From Gordionus sp. m RMFG-2023 (lineage: Eukaryota; Nematomorpha; Gordioida; Chordodea; Parachordodidae): 64,000 nt of DNA. The DNA lies in NCBI RefSeq assembly GCF_954871325.1, contig NC_088778.1, positions 16,519,666 to 16,583,665 on the forward strand, read 5' to 3'. This document shows positions 24,901 through 39,900 of the stretch, piece after piece. The notes under the pieces are model-generated. The model ran no database searches. It was not told where the DNA came from and was given only the letters and a program-made list of their open reading frames with translations. Each line of letters starts with the position of its first letter. Position 1 is the first letter of the stretch. The position numbers were made by a program, and so were the translations under genes.

Positions 24901-27900
24901 AATGTCCTTGGGTGATAATTAATTATTTATCATGATGTTTTAAATCCCCTGATACAACAATTTTAAGACACTAATGATTAAGATAGCAGATAACTTTGAA
25001 GTGATGAAAGATGCTCTAATAGAAGAGTTGTTAGATATATCCTATATATGTACCACGGCAAATATTTGAACTAGAGATCTGCAAAAGTAGGCCCGGCCCG
25101 TACGGGCTTCGGGCCGGGTTCGGGCCTACTTTAAAAAAAAAATTAGGGTTCGGGTTGGGCCTAATATTTTTTAAAAAAATTCGGGCCGGGCCTTAAAAAA
25201 TTTTTTAATATTGGCACTAATATTTTTTGTAAAATAAAAATATTTAATTTTATTTGAAGAAGCTAGACACCATATGATGACATGTATCTTTTATTCTTGG
25301 TATAAATATATAATTAAACTTTTTTTTAAGAAACAAGGCGGCAACATTTTTTATTTGTAAAATATAAATATTTAATTTTATTTATTTAGAAAGTAGACGC
25401 CATATGTCATATATATTTTATTATGGGTAAAATAATTTAAATGTTTTTTTATAAAACTTAAATTTTAAATATAAAAATGAATTTAATTTTTTTAAAAAAA
25501 CAAATACAAAATGGAACATATATTTGTATGCCCCATTTAGGTAAAAGCAATATATGGGAAAATTTTGAAGACATATTTGATGATAAAAACAAAAAACTTG
25601 ATTACGTCCAATGTAAAAAATGTAATAGTATATTACAATATAAAAGCACATCTGGAAATTCTCATTTAAGACGTCACAAGTGCGTTAAGAATGACGATTC
25701 CTCTATTCCTAAAATAACTAGGTATATTCAAAAGAAAATAGATCTAAATTCTTCCTTAACTATTAAAAAGAAACTATGTGATACCTTGATCTATTATTGC
25801 GCCAAGGACATGCGTGCCTTTGATTCGATAACTGGAGATGGCTTTATAAAAATGGCTCAAAATTTTATTCAAATTGGCTCCATTTACGGTAATATTGACT
25901 GTAGCGAAATTATTCCCCATCCAACTACTTTATCGAGAAATGCTATAGTTATGACGGATCAAATTAGAACAAATTTGGTTAATAAAATAAATGTTCAATT
26001 ATTTGATAAAAAATGCTCTGCTACAACAGACATGTGGACAGATTCTTTTAAAAAGTTTTCCTATTTAACTGTTTCAATTCATTATATCGAAGGTGAAACC
26101 TCATATAAACATGTTTTATTTACGAATAAGTTTAAAGAAGCGAAAAAACCGCCACGAACATACATAAGGAAATGCTACAAAATTTTGCTGCAATTGGAAT
26201 AATTCCCGATCAAGTGAAAAATATAATATTTATATCTGATCAAGGAGCTAATATAATTAAAGCCCTAGAAAAATACACCAGATTAAATTGCAGCGCACAT
26301 TTATTAAATACTGTTCATCGAAATACCTTTAAGGAACAATCTTTGAAAATTATCGCTCCTAATATATATCAAACCCTTATTTCTGTTAAAAAATTAACCA
26401 TGTATTTTAAACAAACCGGCATGAATCAATATTTAGACAAAACATTACAACAAGATATCGAAACTAGATGGAATTCAAAATTAAATATGTTGAAATCTAT
26501 TTATAACCAATATGATGACATCGTAAATTTTTATCATCCAAGGGAGATATTAATAAAATGGAAAACTTGGAGAAATCTATTTTGAAAAATTTGATTGATA
26601 TTTTATATCCTTTTGATAAAGCTACTAAAGAACTAGAAGGAGATATTAATCCTACTTTACATAAAGTACTGCTATGCTTTAATAATATTCTTCACGAGGA
26701 TTTAAATGATTCATTTTATCAAAACAATGAAATAAAAGAAATAAAAACCAATTTAAAAAATTTTTTATTATCTAAATTTAAAATCAATATTTTGCATAAA
26801 ATAGCGACATTTTTATGCCCCAAATATAGAAAATTAAGAATGTTATCATCAATGGAAATATTAGAAGTAGAGAATTCAGTCAAAAATATAATTAATTCTG
26901 AAGAATATTGTCCTTCAATTGATATTATAGATTTGGATATTCAAGGCGTTTCTCAAATTGTGGAATCGCCTACAAGATCTAAAGGTACATTTAAAATTGT
27001 TCTATTTATATTATTTTTATATATCAGGCAATGAATATGAAAGATGGGAGGACAATGAGGAAGAATATGAAAAAAAAGAAACAGATGAGCTTGAAATTTA
27101 TAAGAATTTAAATATAAAAGAGAATAATGAAAATATAGATCCAGAAAAAGATATATTAAAATGGTGGAATAAAAATGAAATTAGATTACCAAAGATGACA
27201 AAATTGGCTAGAAAAATTCTAGCAATTCCTGCAACGTCCACAACTTCAGAGAGAACTTTTTCAAAGACTGGAAGGTTATTAGACGAAAGAAGAAATAGAC
27301 TGTCACCAGAAAATGTTGATGCTTTGATATTTTTAAATGATAATTATAAATATGAATCTAATATATAGTTGTGTAATTTAACATTATAATTATTGTTTGG
27401 TTTATAGGTATTTTTGATAGTATTTTAAATAAATAATTAAATACTAAATAAATTTTCTGTTTACTAAGATATTTTTTGCAAAAACAAAATCTTAAATATA
27501 AAAAATAAACTAAAAGCTAAAAAAAATATAATTATTACTTTAGGATGAATTAAAAAAAAATCGGGTTCGGGCCGGGCCGGCAAAAATATCGGGTTCGGGC
27601 CGGCAAAAGTTTCCAAAAAAAATTCGTGTTCGGGACGGGCCGGGAAAAATTTTTTAAAAAAAATTTCGGGCCGGGTCGGGCCTAAAAAATTAGGCCCGTG
27701 CAGATCACTATTTTCTATTATATTAGTATCCTTTATTTCAAAAAAAATTATCAGTGAAAGTCGTTTTTATGGTTGTAACTAGGATCTTTGTATGGTATGA
27801 GACTATTCAACTTTACCATAGCCTATCACGTCTTTAGCATCATCGGAATTGATATACCGTTTAGTTTAAAATTGGGATAAATCACAAATTTTATTTGCAA

Positions 27901-30900
27901 GTACATCGTATGTCTGGCGTCCTATTATTCTTTTGAGGACTAATGCTACAGATCTTCTTTTTTAAAGTCTTAGGGTCTAGCCAATGACCTGTGATTCCTA
28001 AATTAGCTCTAAAAATATTAATATCAGATCAATTTATAAATATAAATAAGTTTTTACCTTCTGTTATGTGTTCAAATTAGTGATCTGCACGGGCCTAATT
28101 TTTTAGGCCCGACCCGGCCCGAAATTTTTTTTAAAAAATTTTTCCCGGCCCGTCCCGAACACGAATTTTTTTTGGAAACTTTTGCCGGCCCGAACCCGAT
28201 ATTTTTGCCGGCCCGGCCCGAACCCGATTTTTTTTTAATTCATCCTAAAGTAATAATTATATTTTTTTTAGCTTTTAGTTTATTTTTTATATTTAAGATT
28301 TTGTTTTTGCAAAAAATATCTTAGTAAACAGAAAATTTATTTAGTATTTAATTATTTATTTAAAATACTATCAAAAATACCTATAAACCAAACAATAATT
28401 ATAATGTTAAATTACACAACTATATATTAGATTCATATTTATAATTATCATTTAAAAATATCAAAGCATCAACATTTTCTGGTGACAGTCTATTTCTTCT
28501 TTCGTCTAATAACCTTCCAGTCTTTGAAAAAGTTCTCTCTGAAGTTGTGGACGTTGCAGGAATTGCTAGAATTTTTCTAGCCAATTTTGTCATCTTTGGT
28601 AATCTAATTTCATTTTTATTCCACCATTTTAATATATCTTTTTCTGGATCTATATTTTCATTATTCTCTTTTATATTTAAATTCTTATAAATTTCAAGCT
28701 CATCTGTTTCTTTTTTTTCATATTCTTCCTCATTGTCCTCCCATCTTTCATATTCATTGCCTGATATATAAAAATAATATAAATAGAACAATTTTAAATG
28801 TACCTTTAGATCTTGTAGGCGATTCCACAATTTGAGAAACGCCTTGAATATCCAAATCTATAATATCAATTGAAGGACAATATTCTTCAGAATTAATTAT
28901 ATTTTTGACTGAATTCTCTACTTCTAATATTTCCATTGATGATAACATTCTTAATTTTCTATATTTGGGGCATAAAAATGTCGCTATTTTATGCAAAATA
29001 TTGATTTTAAATTTAGATAATAAAAAATTTTTTAAATTGGTTTTTATTTCTTTTATTTCATTGTTTTGATAAAATGAATCATTTAAATCCTCGTGAAGAA
29101 TATTATTAAAGCATAGCAGTACTTTATGTAAAGTAGGATTAATATCTCCTTCTAGTTCTTTAGTAGCTTTATCAAAAGGATATAAAATATCAATCAAATT
29201 TTTCAAAATAGATTTCTCCAAGTTTTCCATTTTATTAATATCTCCCTTGGATGATAAAAATTTACGATGTCATCATATTGGTTATAAATAGATTTCAACA
29301 TATTTAATTTTGAATTCCATCTAGTTTCGATATCTTGTTGTAATGTTTTGTTTAAATATTGATTCATGCCGGTTTGTTTAAAATACATGGTTAATTTTTT
29401 AGCAGAAATAAGGGTTTGATATATATTAGGAGCGATAATTTTCAAAGATTGTTCCTTAAAGGTATTTCGATGAACAGTATTTAATAAATGTGCGCTGCAA
29501 TTTAATCTGGTGTATTTTTCTAGGGCTTTAATTATATTAGCTCCTTGATCAGATATAAATATTATATTTTTCACTTGATCGGGAATTATTCCAATTGCAG
29601 CAAAATTTTGTAGCATTTCCTTATGTATGTTCGCGGCGGTTTTTTCGCTTCTTTAAACTTATTCGTAAATAAAACATGTTTATATGAGGTTTCACCTTCG
29701 ATATAATGAATTGAAACAGTTAAATAGGAAAACTTTTTAAAAGAATCTGTCCACATGTCTGTTGTAGCAGAGCATTTTTTATCAAATAATTGAACATTTA
29801 TTTTATTAACCAAATTTGTTCTAATTTGATCCGTCATAACTATAGCATTTCTCGATAAAGTAGTTGGATGGGGAATAATTTCGCTACAGTCAATATTACC
29901 GTAAATGGAGCCAATTTGAATAAAATTTTGAGCCATTTTTATAAAGCCATCTCCAGTTATCGAATCAAAGGCACGCATGTCCTTGGCGCAATAATAGATC
30001 AAGGTATCACATAGTTTCTTTTTAATAGTTAAGGAAGAATTTAGATCTATTTTCTTTTGAATATACCTAGTTATTTTAGGAATAGAGGAATCGTCATTCT
30101 TAACGCACTTGTGACGTCTTAAATGAGAATTTCCAGATGTGCTTTTATATTGTAATATACTATTACATTTTTTACATTGGACGTAATCAAGTTTTTTGTT
30201 TTTATCATCAAATATGTCTTCAAAATTTTCCCATATATTGCTTTTACCTAAATGGGGCATACAAATATATGTTCCATTTTGTATTTGTTTTTTTAAAAAA
30301 TTAAATTCATTTTTATATTTAAAATTTAAGTTTTATAAAAAAACATTTAAATTATTTTACCCATAATAAAATATATATGACATATGGCGTCTACTTTCTA
30401 AATAAATAAAATTAAATATTTATATTTTACAAATAAAAAATGTTGCCGCCTTGTTTCTTAAAAAAAAGTTTAATTATATATTTATACCAAGAATAAAAGA
30501 TACATGCCATCATATGGCGTCTAGCTTCTTCAAATAAAATTAAATATTTTTATTTTACAAAAAATATTAGTGCCAATATTAAAAATTTTTTTAAGGCCCG
30601 GCCCGACCCGGCCCGAATTTTTTTAAAAAATATTAGGCCCAACCCGAACCCTAATTTTTTTTTTAAAGTAGGCCCGAACCCGGCCCGGCCCAGATCTCTA
30701 ATAGAAAATCCTCTAAACGCGTTGTTTAAATCTAAAAATACTCAATTTTTGATATTTTTTCTTATATTAAAAATATGTGTATTAAATACTGCTTTGCCCT
30801 CAAGTTCTAGTATTGATATTTAGTTAGGCGAAACTTATACTTTCTGATCGTCGCTCTAGACTTGGGAATAATAGTATAGAAATGATTTTATTATTAAAAT

Positions 30901-33900
30901 GCAATAAAATAAATATTGCTATAAATACTTATTTTTATTACATAAATTATAGTCTTTTATAGTACCGGACAACGGTCTTTCTTTCTTTCTTGAAAGACAA
31001 TTTACTAGCTATCAATTTAAAGAATATTGTAAGGAACACTGATAAAACACATATTAACCCCTCCATCCACCCAGGCTTAAACGGAGAAGAGGAACAGGTG
31101 GAAAGAACTAGTGAAGGTCACGTTCCGGTCTTACCGTTGGACCGGACCGGATCACGGTCCTTAAAAAAGATCGATCCAGACCGTGGTCCTAAATAGGGGA
31201 CTTTTTATTTAATAATATTTTTTTTAACCTAATTTGATTTGTTTTATCATTTTATTAAATATAAGAGTATTATATAAACAATAAAATTTATCTAATGGTA
31301 TTGAAGAAAATGATTTTGTGCTTGTGGAGGGCATATTAAAATTAAGAGTAGATTGTGTTTTTGGAGATATTTTCATTTTCATCATTATAAGTATATATTT
31401 TATGTTTTATCAGGTGTCTGCTTAAGGTACCTAATTATTTTATTAAGAATAAGGTTAAGTAATTTTTACAATAAATTATACAGTTTGTTAAGAAAAAATA
31501 GAACTATATAATAACCAATATTTTAATAATATTACTGCTTATTTTGATTAATTTATTGCTTAAAAAATTATAAACAATTATTTTGTTACTAGTTGCTGAC
31601 GATACATTAAATTTGGTACTGCAGTTAACACATACTCTATGTTTTTTATTGGGACTATAAGTAAAATGTTTCTTGGATAAACTTATGGTTTTCATATTGT
31701 AAAATAAAAATTAACAAAATCTAAAATAACACCTCTAGAAAAATATCATAAAATAAAATATACAAAAAAATTATATTAATTGAATAGTAAAGCAAACTTA
31801 AACAATAATAAAAGACCGGTCTAGACCGTAAAAAATAAAGAGAGCGGTCCAGACCACGGTTCTCAAAAAAGATCGGTCCGGTTCGATTCCGGTCTAAGAT
31901 CGATAGGACCGGACCGTTGACCTTCACTAGTAAGAACGGTAAAACAGCCATGGAGAAAAATACAGCTATAAACAAGTATGATATATTAAATGAATTTTTA
32001 TTAGCCTACAGAAACCAGCATGCAACAAAGGGACAGACACTAGCACAAATGACGTTTGGATGGAATGCTCGAACCAATCTGGAAATGATTAAGGAGACAC
32101 AAGCAAGCAGACAAGATGGTACTCACTCAGAACAGAGAGGTCAATCTTACGATGGGACAACCAGTATGAACTAAAACATAAAATGATAAGGCGAAATGGA
32201 TTAAGGGAACGATAGTAGCTCGATATGGAAAATTCATATACAACGTGGACATAGCCAAAGGTCGATGGAAAAGACATAAGGACCAAATTCGAAATATATG
32301 AGACTATATTTAATAGGAGAGATGAAAAATATTTTATTTATTTTTTGTGAAGAATATTATAATCAATTTTCGGAATTTATTTCTTTTTTTGTTGAAAAAA
32401 AATCGATTTTTATATTTTATTTTGTTAAAGAATATAATTTGATTTTCGGAAATTATTTCTTTGTTTTTTGTTGAAAAAAAATCGATTTTTATAATTTATT
32501 TTGTTGAAGAATATAATTTTTCAATTTATCGATTTTATATCTCAATAAAGATATCTTTCTTCCAAGAATTTATTATATATTTTAATAACTTTTTTGTATT
32601 TTCTCGGAATTAATCAATAGTTATATTTTAAGAAATTATAATTACTTTAGGAATATCGATTTATTATATTAATCATTTTTTTACTAAGAGAATTGAAATG
32701 ATCTAATTTGTATTTTTTTTGGAAAAATTATTCTGATTTTGGATTACGTGATGTTTAAAAATGTGAAAATAAAGTTATAGAATAAAAAATTAATTTTTAA
32801 TAATTAGTGTGGCTTCAAGTAAATATAGAAAATATAATCATTTAAAAAATAAGATAAAACTATTCGATATTAAAATTTTTTATATCGGCAACAGAGACTA
32901 ATTATTAATATGAAAATGAATAATTTATTAATAAAATAATGAGATTACTAGCATCATAATGGAATCCTTTAATTATTGTAAGCTCCAAATCATTATCCCC
33001 TAATTCTGTATTACTTCTGTGTATTTTAATAATATAAAAATGTCCAATTAACCAAATATTATGAATGCCTAAAATATTTTCTACTAAGAGCGGAACATTT
33101 TTTGAGTAAGCCATTTAATATGCCAGATTTATAAAATTTACAATAAAGTAAAATTCCTACAAACTTATGGTAGTATAGATTAGATAATAAAGCTTACTTA
33201 AATGAAAAGTATATTAATATGTTAATTTTAAAAAAATAGGTAAAGGTTTATGCCAAAAATTAATAAGGCTGGTACTTTACATACTGAAATACATTTCCAG
33301 TTAAGAATTGCCTTCAATAAATGATTCAAAATTGAGATTACAAGCTGCCACAGATTTTATATCCCAATAGATATAATGTATTTTAAAAAAATAAAGAATA
33401 TTTTTTAATATATTAACTTGACTAAAGGTAATATTTTCTCATCAAACCGGTATTTGACTCCTTCATTTCCAATATCTTTTAACTTGGACAATTTCTCAAA
33501 ATCTTTTTTACTCGTCCGAGCCATTGCATCAAAATTCTTGGCTGATGAAACGTCTCCACAATGCATATAGTATTTGCTATTTCGTTCACACAATGCGATT
33601 TGTTCTTTCAAAATTTTTTCTAAGGATCTCAAATCCTTTTTATTTTCGTCAATCTTTATGGATCTACCGTCGGTATTAATATTCGCAAAAGTGTTTGAAG
33701 ATTGCAAAGTGAGAGGGGAGGAAGGGATGGATAATTTGCCTGTGCTCAAAATTTGAGGGGTTTTAGGTAATCCAGACAAATCGATGGGTAGGCCCGATTT
33801 GCAAGCTTGAATCAAAGGGTCAAATCCCTGTGTATTACAACAATTTTATTAAAAGAGTTTTAAAAAATCAATTTGGATACACTAATATTATAGTATTATA

Positions 33901-36900
33901 TAAAAGTTAAGAATTTGAATTAATATAAGTGTCTTAAATAAAAGTTTAAAAAATAAAATTTTTTTACTAGTAATTTAATTTATTTATAAAAGTTTTTAAT
34001 ATGATTAAAAAATATTACAATGAAATTTATTATTCATAAATTAAGAACTTCATAGTAAACATAAATTAATTTATTAAATTAATTAATAAATAAACATTTC
34101 CGATACTTGAAATGTAGAAACTCATCATCAGTTTCTATACAAATAAAAAATAATTTAATTAATTGAGATAGTTAATTAGTGCATTCCATGTATTTCGTAA
34201 ATTTTTTTATGCATTAATAAATAATTAATTAAAATTTACAATGAAGTTCGTTATTGTTAATGTTAAATTTTTTATTAGAAAGAAAACCCCCCTTTGGAGT
34301 ATATTTACTATTATAAGTAGGAAACCTCTTGTCAGGTGAACAATTAAGAGTTTTCATAGGCTGTAGAATTGGACATAACATCGTTAAACCACATACATGC
34401 AAAAAATGCAAAATATAGGTTAATTCCAAAGGGAGACATGATCTTAATTTTATATATACATTTAAGGCAAACATGCAAAGCATGCAGCGATTAATTCAGT
34501 TATTAGCAGTTCTCTTACGAGGGTCCGAATACCAAACATCCTGGAGGCTGTTAATTTATCATAAGATAATGTCATAATGCCAGATGATTTAAACTCTGTA
34601 CCTTGGTCTTTAGGTATAAATCCTTAGTTTGCGACTTAACATAAGTCTCTTCATTTCCAAAAAAATTTAAATTCTAATCAGGTTGATATAGCCGAGAAAA
34701 AAAAACTATTCTTAATTAACAAATTATGTTTTTTTACCAATCGGTATCTCTTCCCTTGGACTTATGACAAGCGGAACCTTAAATTTTTAAAAAATATAGG
34801 TGGTAAATAATAGCCCTTATATCAGAACCCAGGGAATTTTTTTAAAACAAAAAAAATCAAATTACTATTCAAAAATATAATTATTCGTGTTGGGAACTTG
34901 TAGTCCCAATTACGTTTTTATAGAATGAGGAGTTGTTTAGTTTATGGCGGCAAAACATGGGCAATGAAAACGATCCACGCAGCCAAATTAGAAAGAACAG
35001 AGATGATGATGATTAGATGGATGTATGGGGTATCCCTGAAAAAGAGAAAACCTAGCAAGGAAATGCGAGCAAAATTGGTTATAAAAAATTGCAGTGTTAT
35101 TGCGAAGAAATAAACTGATGGTTTGGGCATGTGGAACGTAAGACGAGAGATAACTGGGTAAAGAGATGCACCTTGATGGAAGTAGGAGGATCAAGACCTA
35201 GAAGAAGGCCCAATATGACGTGGAAAAAGGTGATAGCGGCGGATATGAGAAAAATGAATCTTACAAATATTGATGCTCAGGACCGTCAAAAATGGAAAAG
35301 AAAATCAGAGGGAAAACTGGACAACCTGAGTAAGCCTGAAAATCGCCATTAAACGGAGAAGAAGAGTTTATGATTGGAATATAGTTATATATTAAAAATT
35401 AAATAAATCGATCTATTATCAAAACAAATTCTTATAAAACGTAGTAAAAATAGTGTTCTTTAAAATATGGTAATTTTTTTTATTAGTATAAATAGTTTTT
35501 TTAACATAGTAAAATTTTTATTTTTAGTAATAATTTTTTTAACGTAATATAATAAAGATCTGCTAATCACGGCCCAGCCAGAACAGATTTCGAGCCAGGT
35601 CGGGTTTAATTTAAAAAAAAAAATTTGGGCCGGGCCGGCCTTAAATTTTTAAATATATTACATTTTGTCATAAATTGATATAATTTTAAATTCTTGCTTT
35701 TTACAATAAAAAAAAATATTATTTTTCTATTTTAATAAATTCGGGCCGGCCCTGGCGGACAAATTATTTTTATTTTTATTTCGGGTCGGGTTTTTCGAGA
35801 CAAATAAAAAATAATTCGTTCGAAATCATGCCGGGCTGGATAAATTTTTTTAAAAAAAATCGGGCAGGGCTGGGCTTGGGAAATTAGGCTCGATGCAGAT
35901 CACAAATATAATATAAATAATAAATACTGATAATCTTTTTTTTAACGGTTATAAATTTTTTTTTTTTAATTTCAAATAATCGCATAATTTAAAAAAATAT
36001 ATACTATAACTTATATTAAAGAAGAAAATAAAAATTATATAACATTTTTAAAAAAGTAACATAACACTCTATGGAAATTCTTATTGGATCGGTATTCGAG
36101 AGAAATCTGCTGATGAAGTTAGAATCCTTCGTTGGGGTCACCTATAACGAGTCTCCTCTTTTTGCCCATGAATTTGATAAAATTGAGACTCCGAAGGCGT
36201 TAGTGACTATTGATATAGAAAATGTGCTTGGCCTGCGTATTTATTTTTTTTTCTGGCATTTCTGCCTTTTCGATGGCATAAAATGAGAGATTAGTATTAT
36301 ATTTGAAAATCTTTTAAGAAAAATTGCAAGGAAAGCAATGCCTGCTTCTAATAGAGGCATTGCCAATATATAATTCAGGGTTGTGCATTTGGCCTGTCAA
36401 ATATGGTCAAATTCAAATAAATTTTTTTTAAGACAATATTAACTTTATTTTAAATATAATAGTAAAAAATGAATCTATATAATATTAAATTATATTTTAA
36501 AATTCTATCATTAATGTTTCTCTCTCCATGGCAATCTTGTTCTAATTTATATTCGATATTATCCTTCCTAATATTTCAATCAATTCAAGCTTACCAATTT
36601 TTTGGTTGCCGAGATATTTAATCAATTTTTTTCTTTGTATGAATATTACCCCCAAACCGACCAATTTCTTCCTGAAAAAGAAATATAACTAGTTAGACTC
36701 TCTTAATGTTCAAGGTGGTCAAAGCCCATTCCAAAAACTTGAGGCCAAAATCTGATTTTTATGAAGGTTATTGCTTTTTGGCTATTACCGCAGCTTTTAC
36801 TTCTGAAATTTATGACATCTCTTAAAATATTTGAATTATAACCTTGTAAAATGCCTAATTCTTGTATTATATCACATACCACATCAAACTCACTACCAGT

Positions 36901-39900
36901 AAAATGACCCCCTTATATTGGGGGTCCTCTCTACTGAATTATTGGTATTCGGTTCACGAGATTGTGTCGATTCGTAGCAATTCCATATAGAAATGCTAAA
37001 TATTGGCGACCTCTTTTCTATCGCTCTCATTTTTCCAATCCACGTCTCTTCTCTTCAAAGTATTCTATCAAGGGGGCGAGAATATCCCTAATAATTCTTC
37101 GAATCCATGAATTACGTCCTTTACTGGTACATTGCCAGTGACATTAACATTTTTATGTACATAGCAAAATTTGTTAGTGTTTTGTATGCTTTGCAAATTA
37201 GCGGATTTTTTTGAACAGTGCGCCATATGATGGCGATATATGAAACAAGCACCCGCGCATTGCAGTCAGTGGAAACGACTGTTTGAAAGCAGATAACGCT
37301 GCTAATTCATAGTCGATCAATGAATTTAGGATTTTAAAAAAATTTTAAATTTTTTTATTTGATTGAAAGTATTAACGTAATCTTGTTGGTGAGTGATGTC
37401 ATCATAACATAAATAGCGGGGATAATGGTGTTATGTTTCATCCCGTGGATGGTTTATAATTGCTGGAAAAGAGAAAGACATGTCTTGAATGTGCCATATG
37501 CATACCATTTATCGCATGTTGATAAAATTGTAAATTTTTGATGGTTAAAAATATGATGATCGGTGATCATGATGACCACTCTCATTTGGTATGACCAAGT
37601 CAATCAGGCTCACGGGAACGACAGGCGATCTTCCTACTTGACGTTCGATATAAGGTAATTCTAATATTAATATTATTTCAAATACTTTAATTTCTTTTCC
37701 CCTATGATTATGCAGAACCTAAGTAGTAATTACACAAATTTATACAAAAATGTTATATATTATATAGATATAACATTTTTTATAAAATAATCATATACTT
37801 CAAATAAAATTCTTATTAAAACAAAATTCTTTATAAAATAATTCTCTATAAAATACATTCTCTATAAAATCATTCTCTGTAAACTCATTCATATAAAATC
37901 ATTCTCTATAAACGACATTCTCTAGAATTGTTTTCTCTAGAAGTGGATTCTCTACAAAAGTTTCTCTGTAAAATACATTCTTTGTAACGGTTTTTCTGTA
38001 ATGATGTGAGACCTAAAAACGACCACTAGATAAAAATTGTTGAGTCAAAAACCTTCACAAAGTTTGAGATTCAATTTTATTACCTTTTGCTTAAATAACT
38101 ATGGTTATGTTAAAATTGGCGTTTTTAATATATATGGTGAATTCCATATCAAATCAACAAAAAAAGTCGATTTTCAACCCGACCTCTTCAATTTTTCTTA
38201 AATTTTGTATACTGGTAGTATATACTATAACTAAAAAAAATGAAATTTTACCTTCCAACACTGTTTACCCGCTAAAATATGGCCGTTTAAAGCGCGGAAA
38301 AATGGTACATTTTTGACAATTTGCACCTCATTTATTTTCAAATATCTCGAGAAATAATTATGTTAGAAAAATAATTTAAATTTTATTTTGTAGCTTAATA
38401 AAATCTTTAAAATGACATAAAAATAAATAGGATGGACATTTGATTGATATCGAAAACCAGATGTGTAAAACCGAAAATAGATATCACACTGCTTTATATT
38501 TGTACAAAATCCTAGACTGGGATGAACATGGGTTTAGAAGTTATCACTCTTTATATGGCTAAAATTGAACAAATTTAACATTAATATCATCATATTTTAA
38601 TTTAATGAATAGTTATGAAATAATGTTTATTTAAAAATTAAGTATAAATGATAGGCCCTTACTTTATTTTATATTTATAAAAAAATTTGAGAGGTGGCTG
38701 GGATAATGAGCTGTTTAAAACTTTAGTTAAATTATATCTCGAAATTAAAATTACTTAAAATAATTTTAAATATTTTATTTAGCATAAAATAATCTACCAA
38801 AATTGAAATTCAACAATAAATTTCCCTATATATTCAAAATTAAAAGAAAGGCTTAATAAATTATTTGACGAGAATTCTATAGATTATAAAACATTCAAAC
38901 AATAGATAGCAGTTGATCGAACTACCCTCGAAACACTGACAAAATTCGCTGACGAATTTGTAGATTATTTAATTGAATAATTAAACAATTTAATTACTCA
39001 TTTGTTTATAGCTTCACGATAATCATTAATATGAAATTTTTTAAAATTCAATGTTGATGAATTCTTAGTTATTGCAGACTTTTCAGAAAACTATGCATTT
39101 GTAGTGCAGAACCATGCACAAGGATTTAATCAGACCAATAATCAAGCCACTATCAACTCTTTTATAATTTATTACCGTGAGAACAACCTAATAAAACATG
39201 TAAATTTAGTGGTTATATCAGATTTTTTAAAGCACAACGCATGTGCATTTTATTTATTTTAAAAATTGATCGTATTCTTGAAGGAAAGATTTAATAGTGG
39301 CTAAAATTTATTATTTTTCTGGAGCAGTAACCAATATAAAAATAAAAGATTTCATTAATCTCTACAATCATGAAAATGATTTTGGGATAAAGGCTGAGTG
39401 ACATTTTTTGAAACCGCACAAGTTAAAAGTCCATGCGACATTTTGGGGGCCGTTACTAAACGGTTAGCAGCTCGAGCAAGCTTGCAAAGTCCATATGAAC
39501 ATCACATATTGACAACAATAGATTTATTTAACTATGCAAGAAATAATATCTATAGGGTAAATTATATATTTGTGAGCAATAATGAAATATGAAGATAGAA
39601 AGTCATCTTGAAAGCAGATTTTTGAGAGCAAAGAGAATTTCTGGAACACAAAGTTCCAAGCTTTTATTCCCCTAGACGAAAACAAAAGTCATAATTTATT
39701 TAAATTCCTTGGATTATAATATATGATATATTTTAATTATAAATTTTTGATTGTATTATATGTAATGCAATTTGAGGCAAATAAAATTATAAATATGTTT
39801 AGAATTATTTTGTCAAGTAACTTCGAGACAAAATTTAACTAAAGTGTTAAACAAAGCTCATTACTCCAGCCACTTCTCAAAAATTTTGATAAAGATAAAA

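Larger units (their letters stand above)
24185..30950 (+). mobile_element. hAT (GTAGCGCGC family) split by two younger hATs
   Basis: The left end, with CTATCTTTTTTGGTAGCGAT, parallels one end of the 15060-16460 element. The stretches 24440-25071, 27711-28077 (now inverted) and 30701-30950 carry the matching coding remnants: ALIEELLDISYICTTA, then a THNRR segment with its intron, then GITGHWLDPKTLKK, then the C-terminal dimerisation region near 30790-30880. Unlike the 15060 copy it kept the start of the catalytic domain. Many stops are present. The right terminus is not recognisable. Confidence 0.8.
21966..32783 (+). mobile_element. Fossil Ty3/gypsy LTR retrotransposon with nested insertions
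   Basis: Long terminal repeats of about 380-460 bp lie at 21966-22345 and 32323-32783. A primer-binding region (TTGGCGAC) follows the left LTR and a purine tract (AATAGGAGAGA) precedes the right one. Scraps of a Ty3-type polymerase (around 24100-24170) and of integrase (around 30965-31100 and 31930-32170) are recognisable. The element is broken in many places (at least ten by eye) and split by two independent hAT insertions, one of them compound. LTR divergence and decay suggest an old insertion. It fills most of the 11.0 kb CC2D1 intron, antisense to the gene. Confidence 0.8.
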
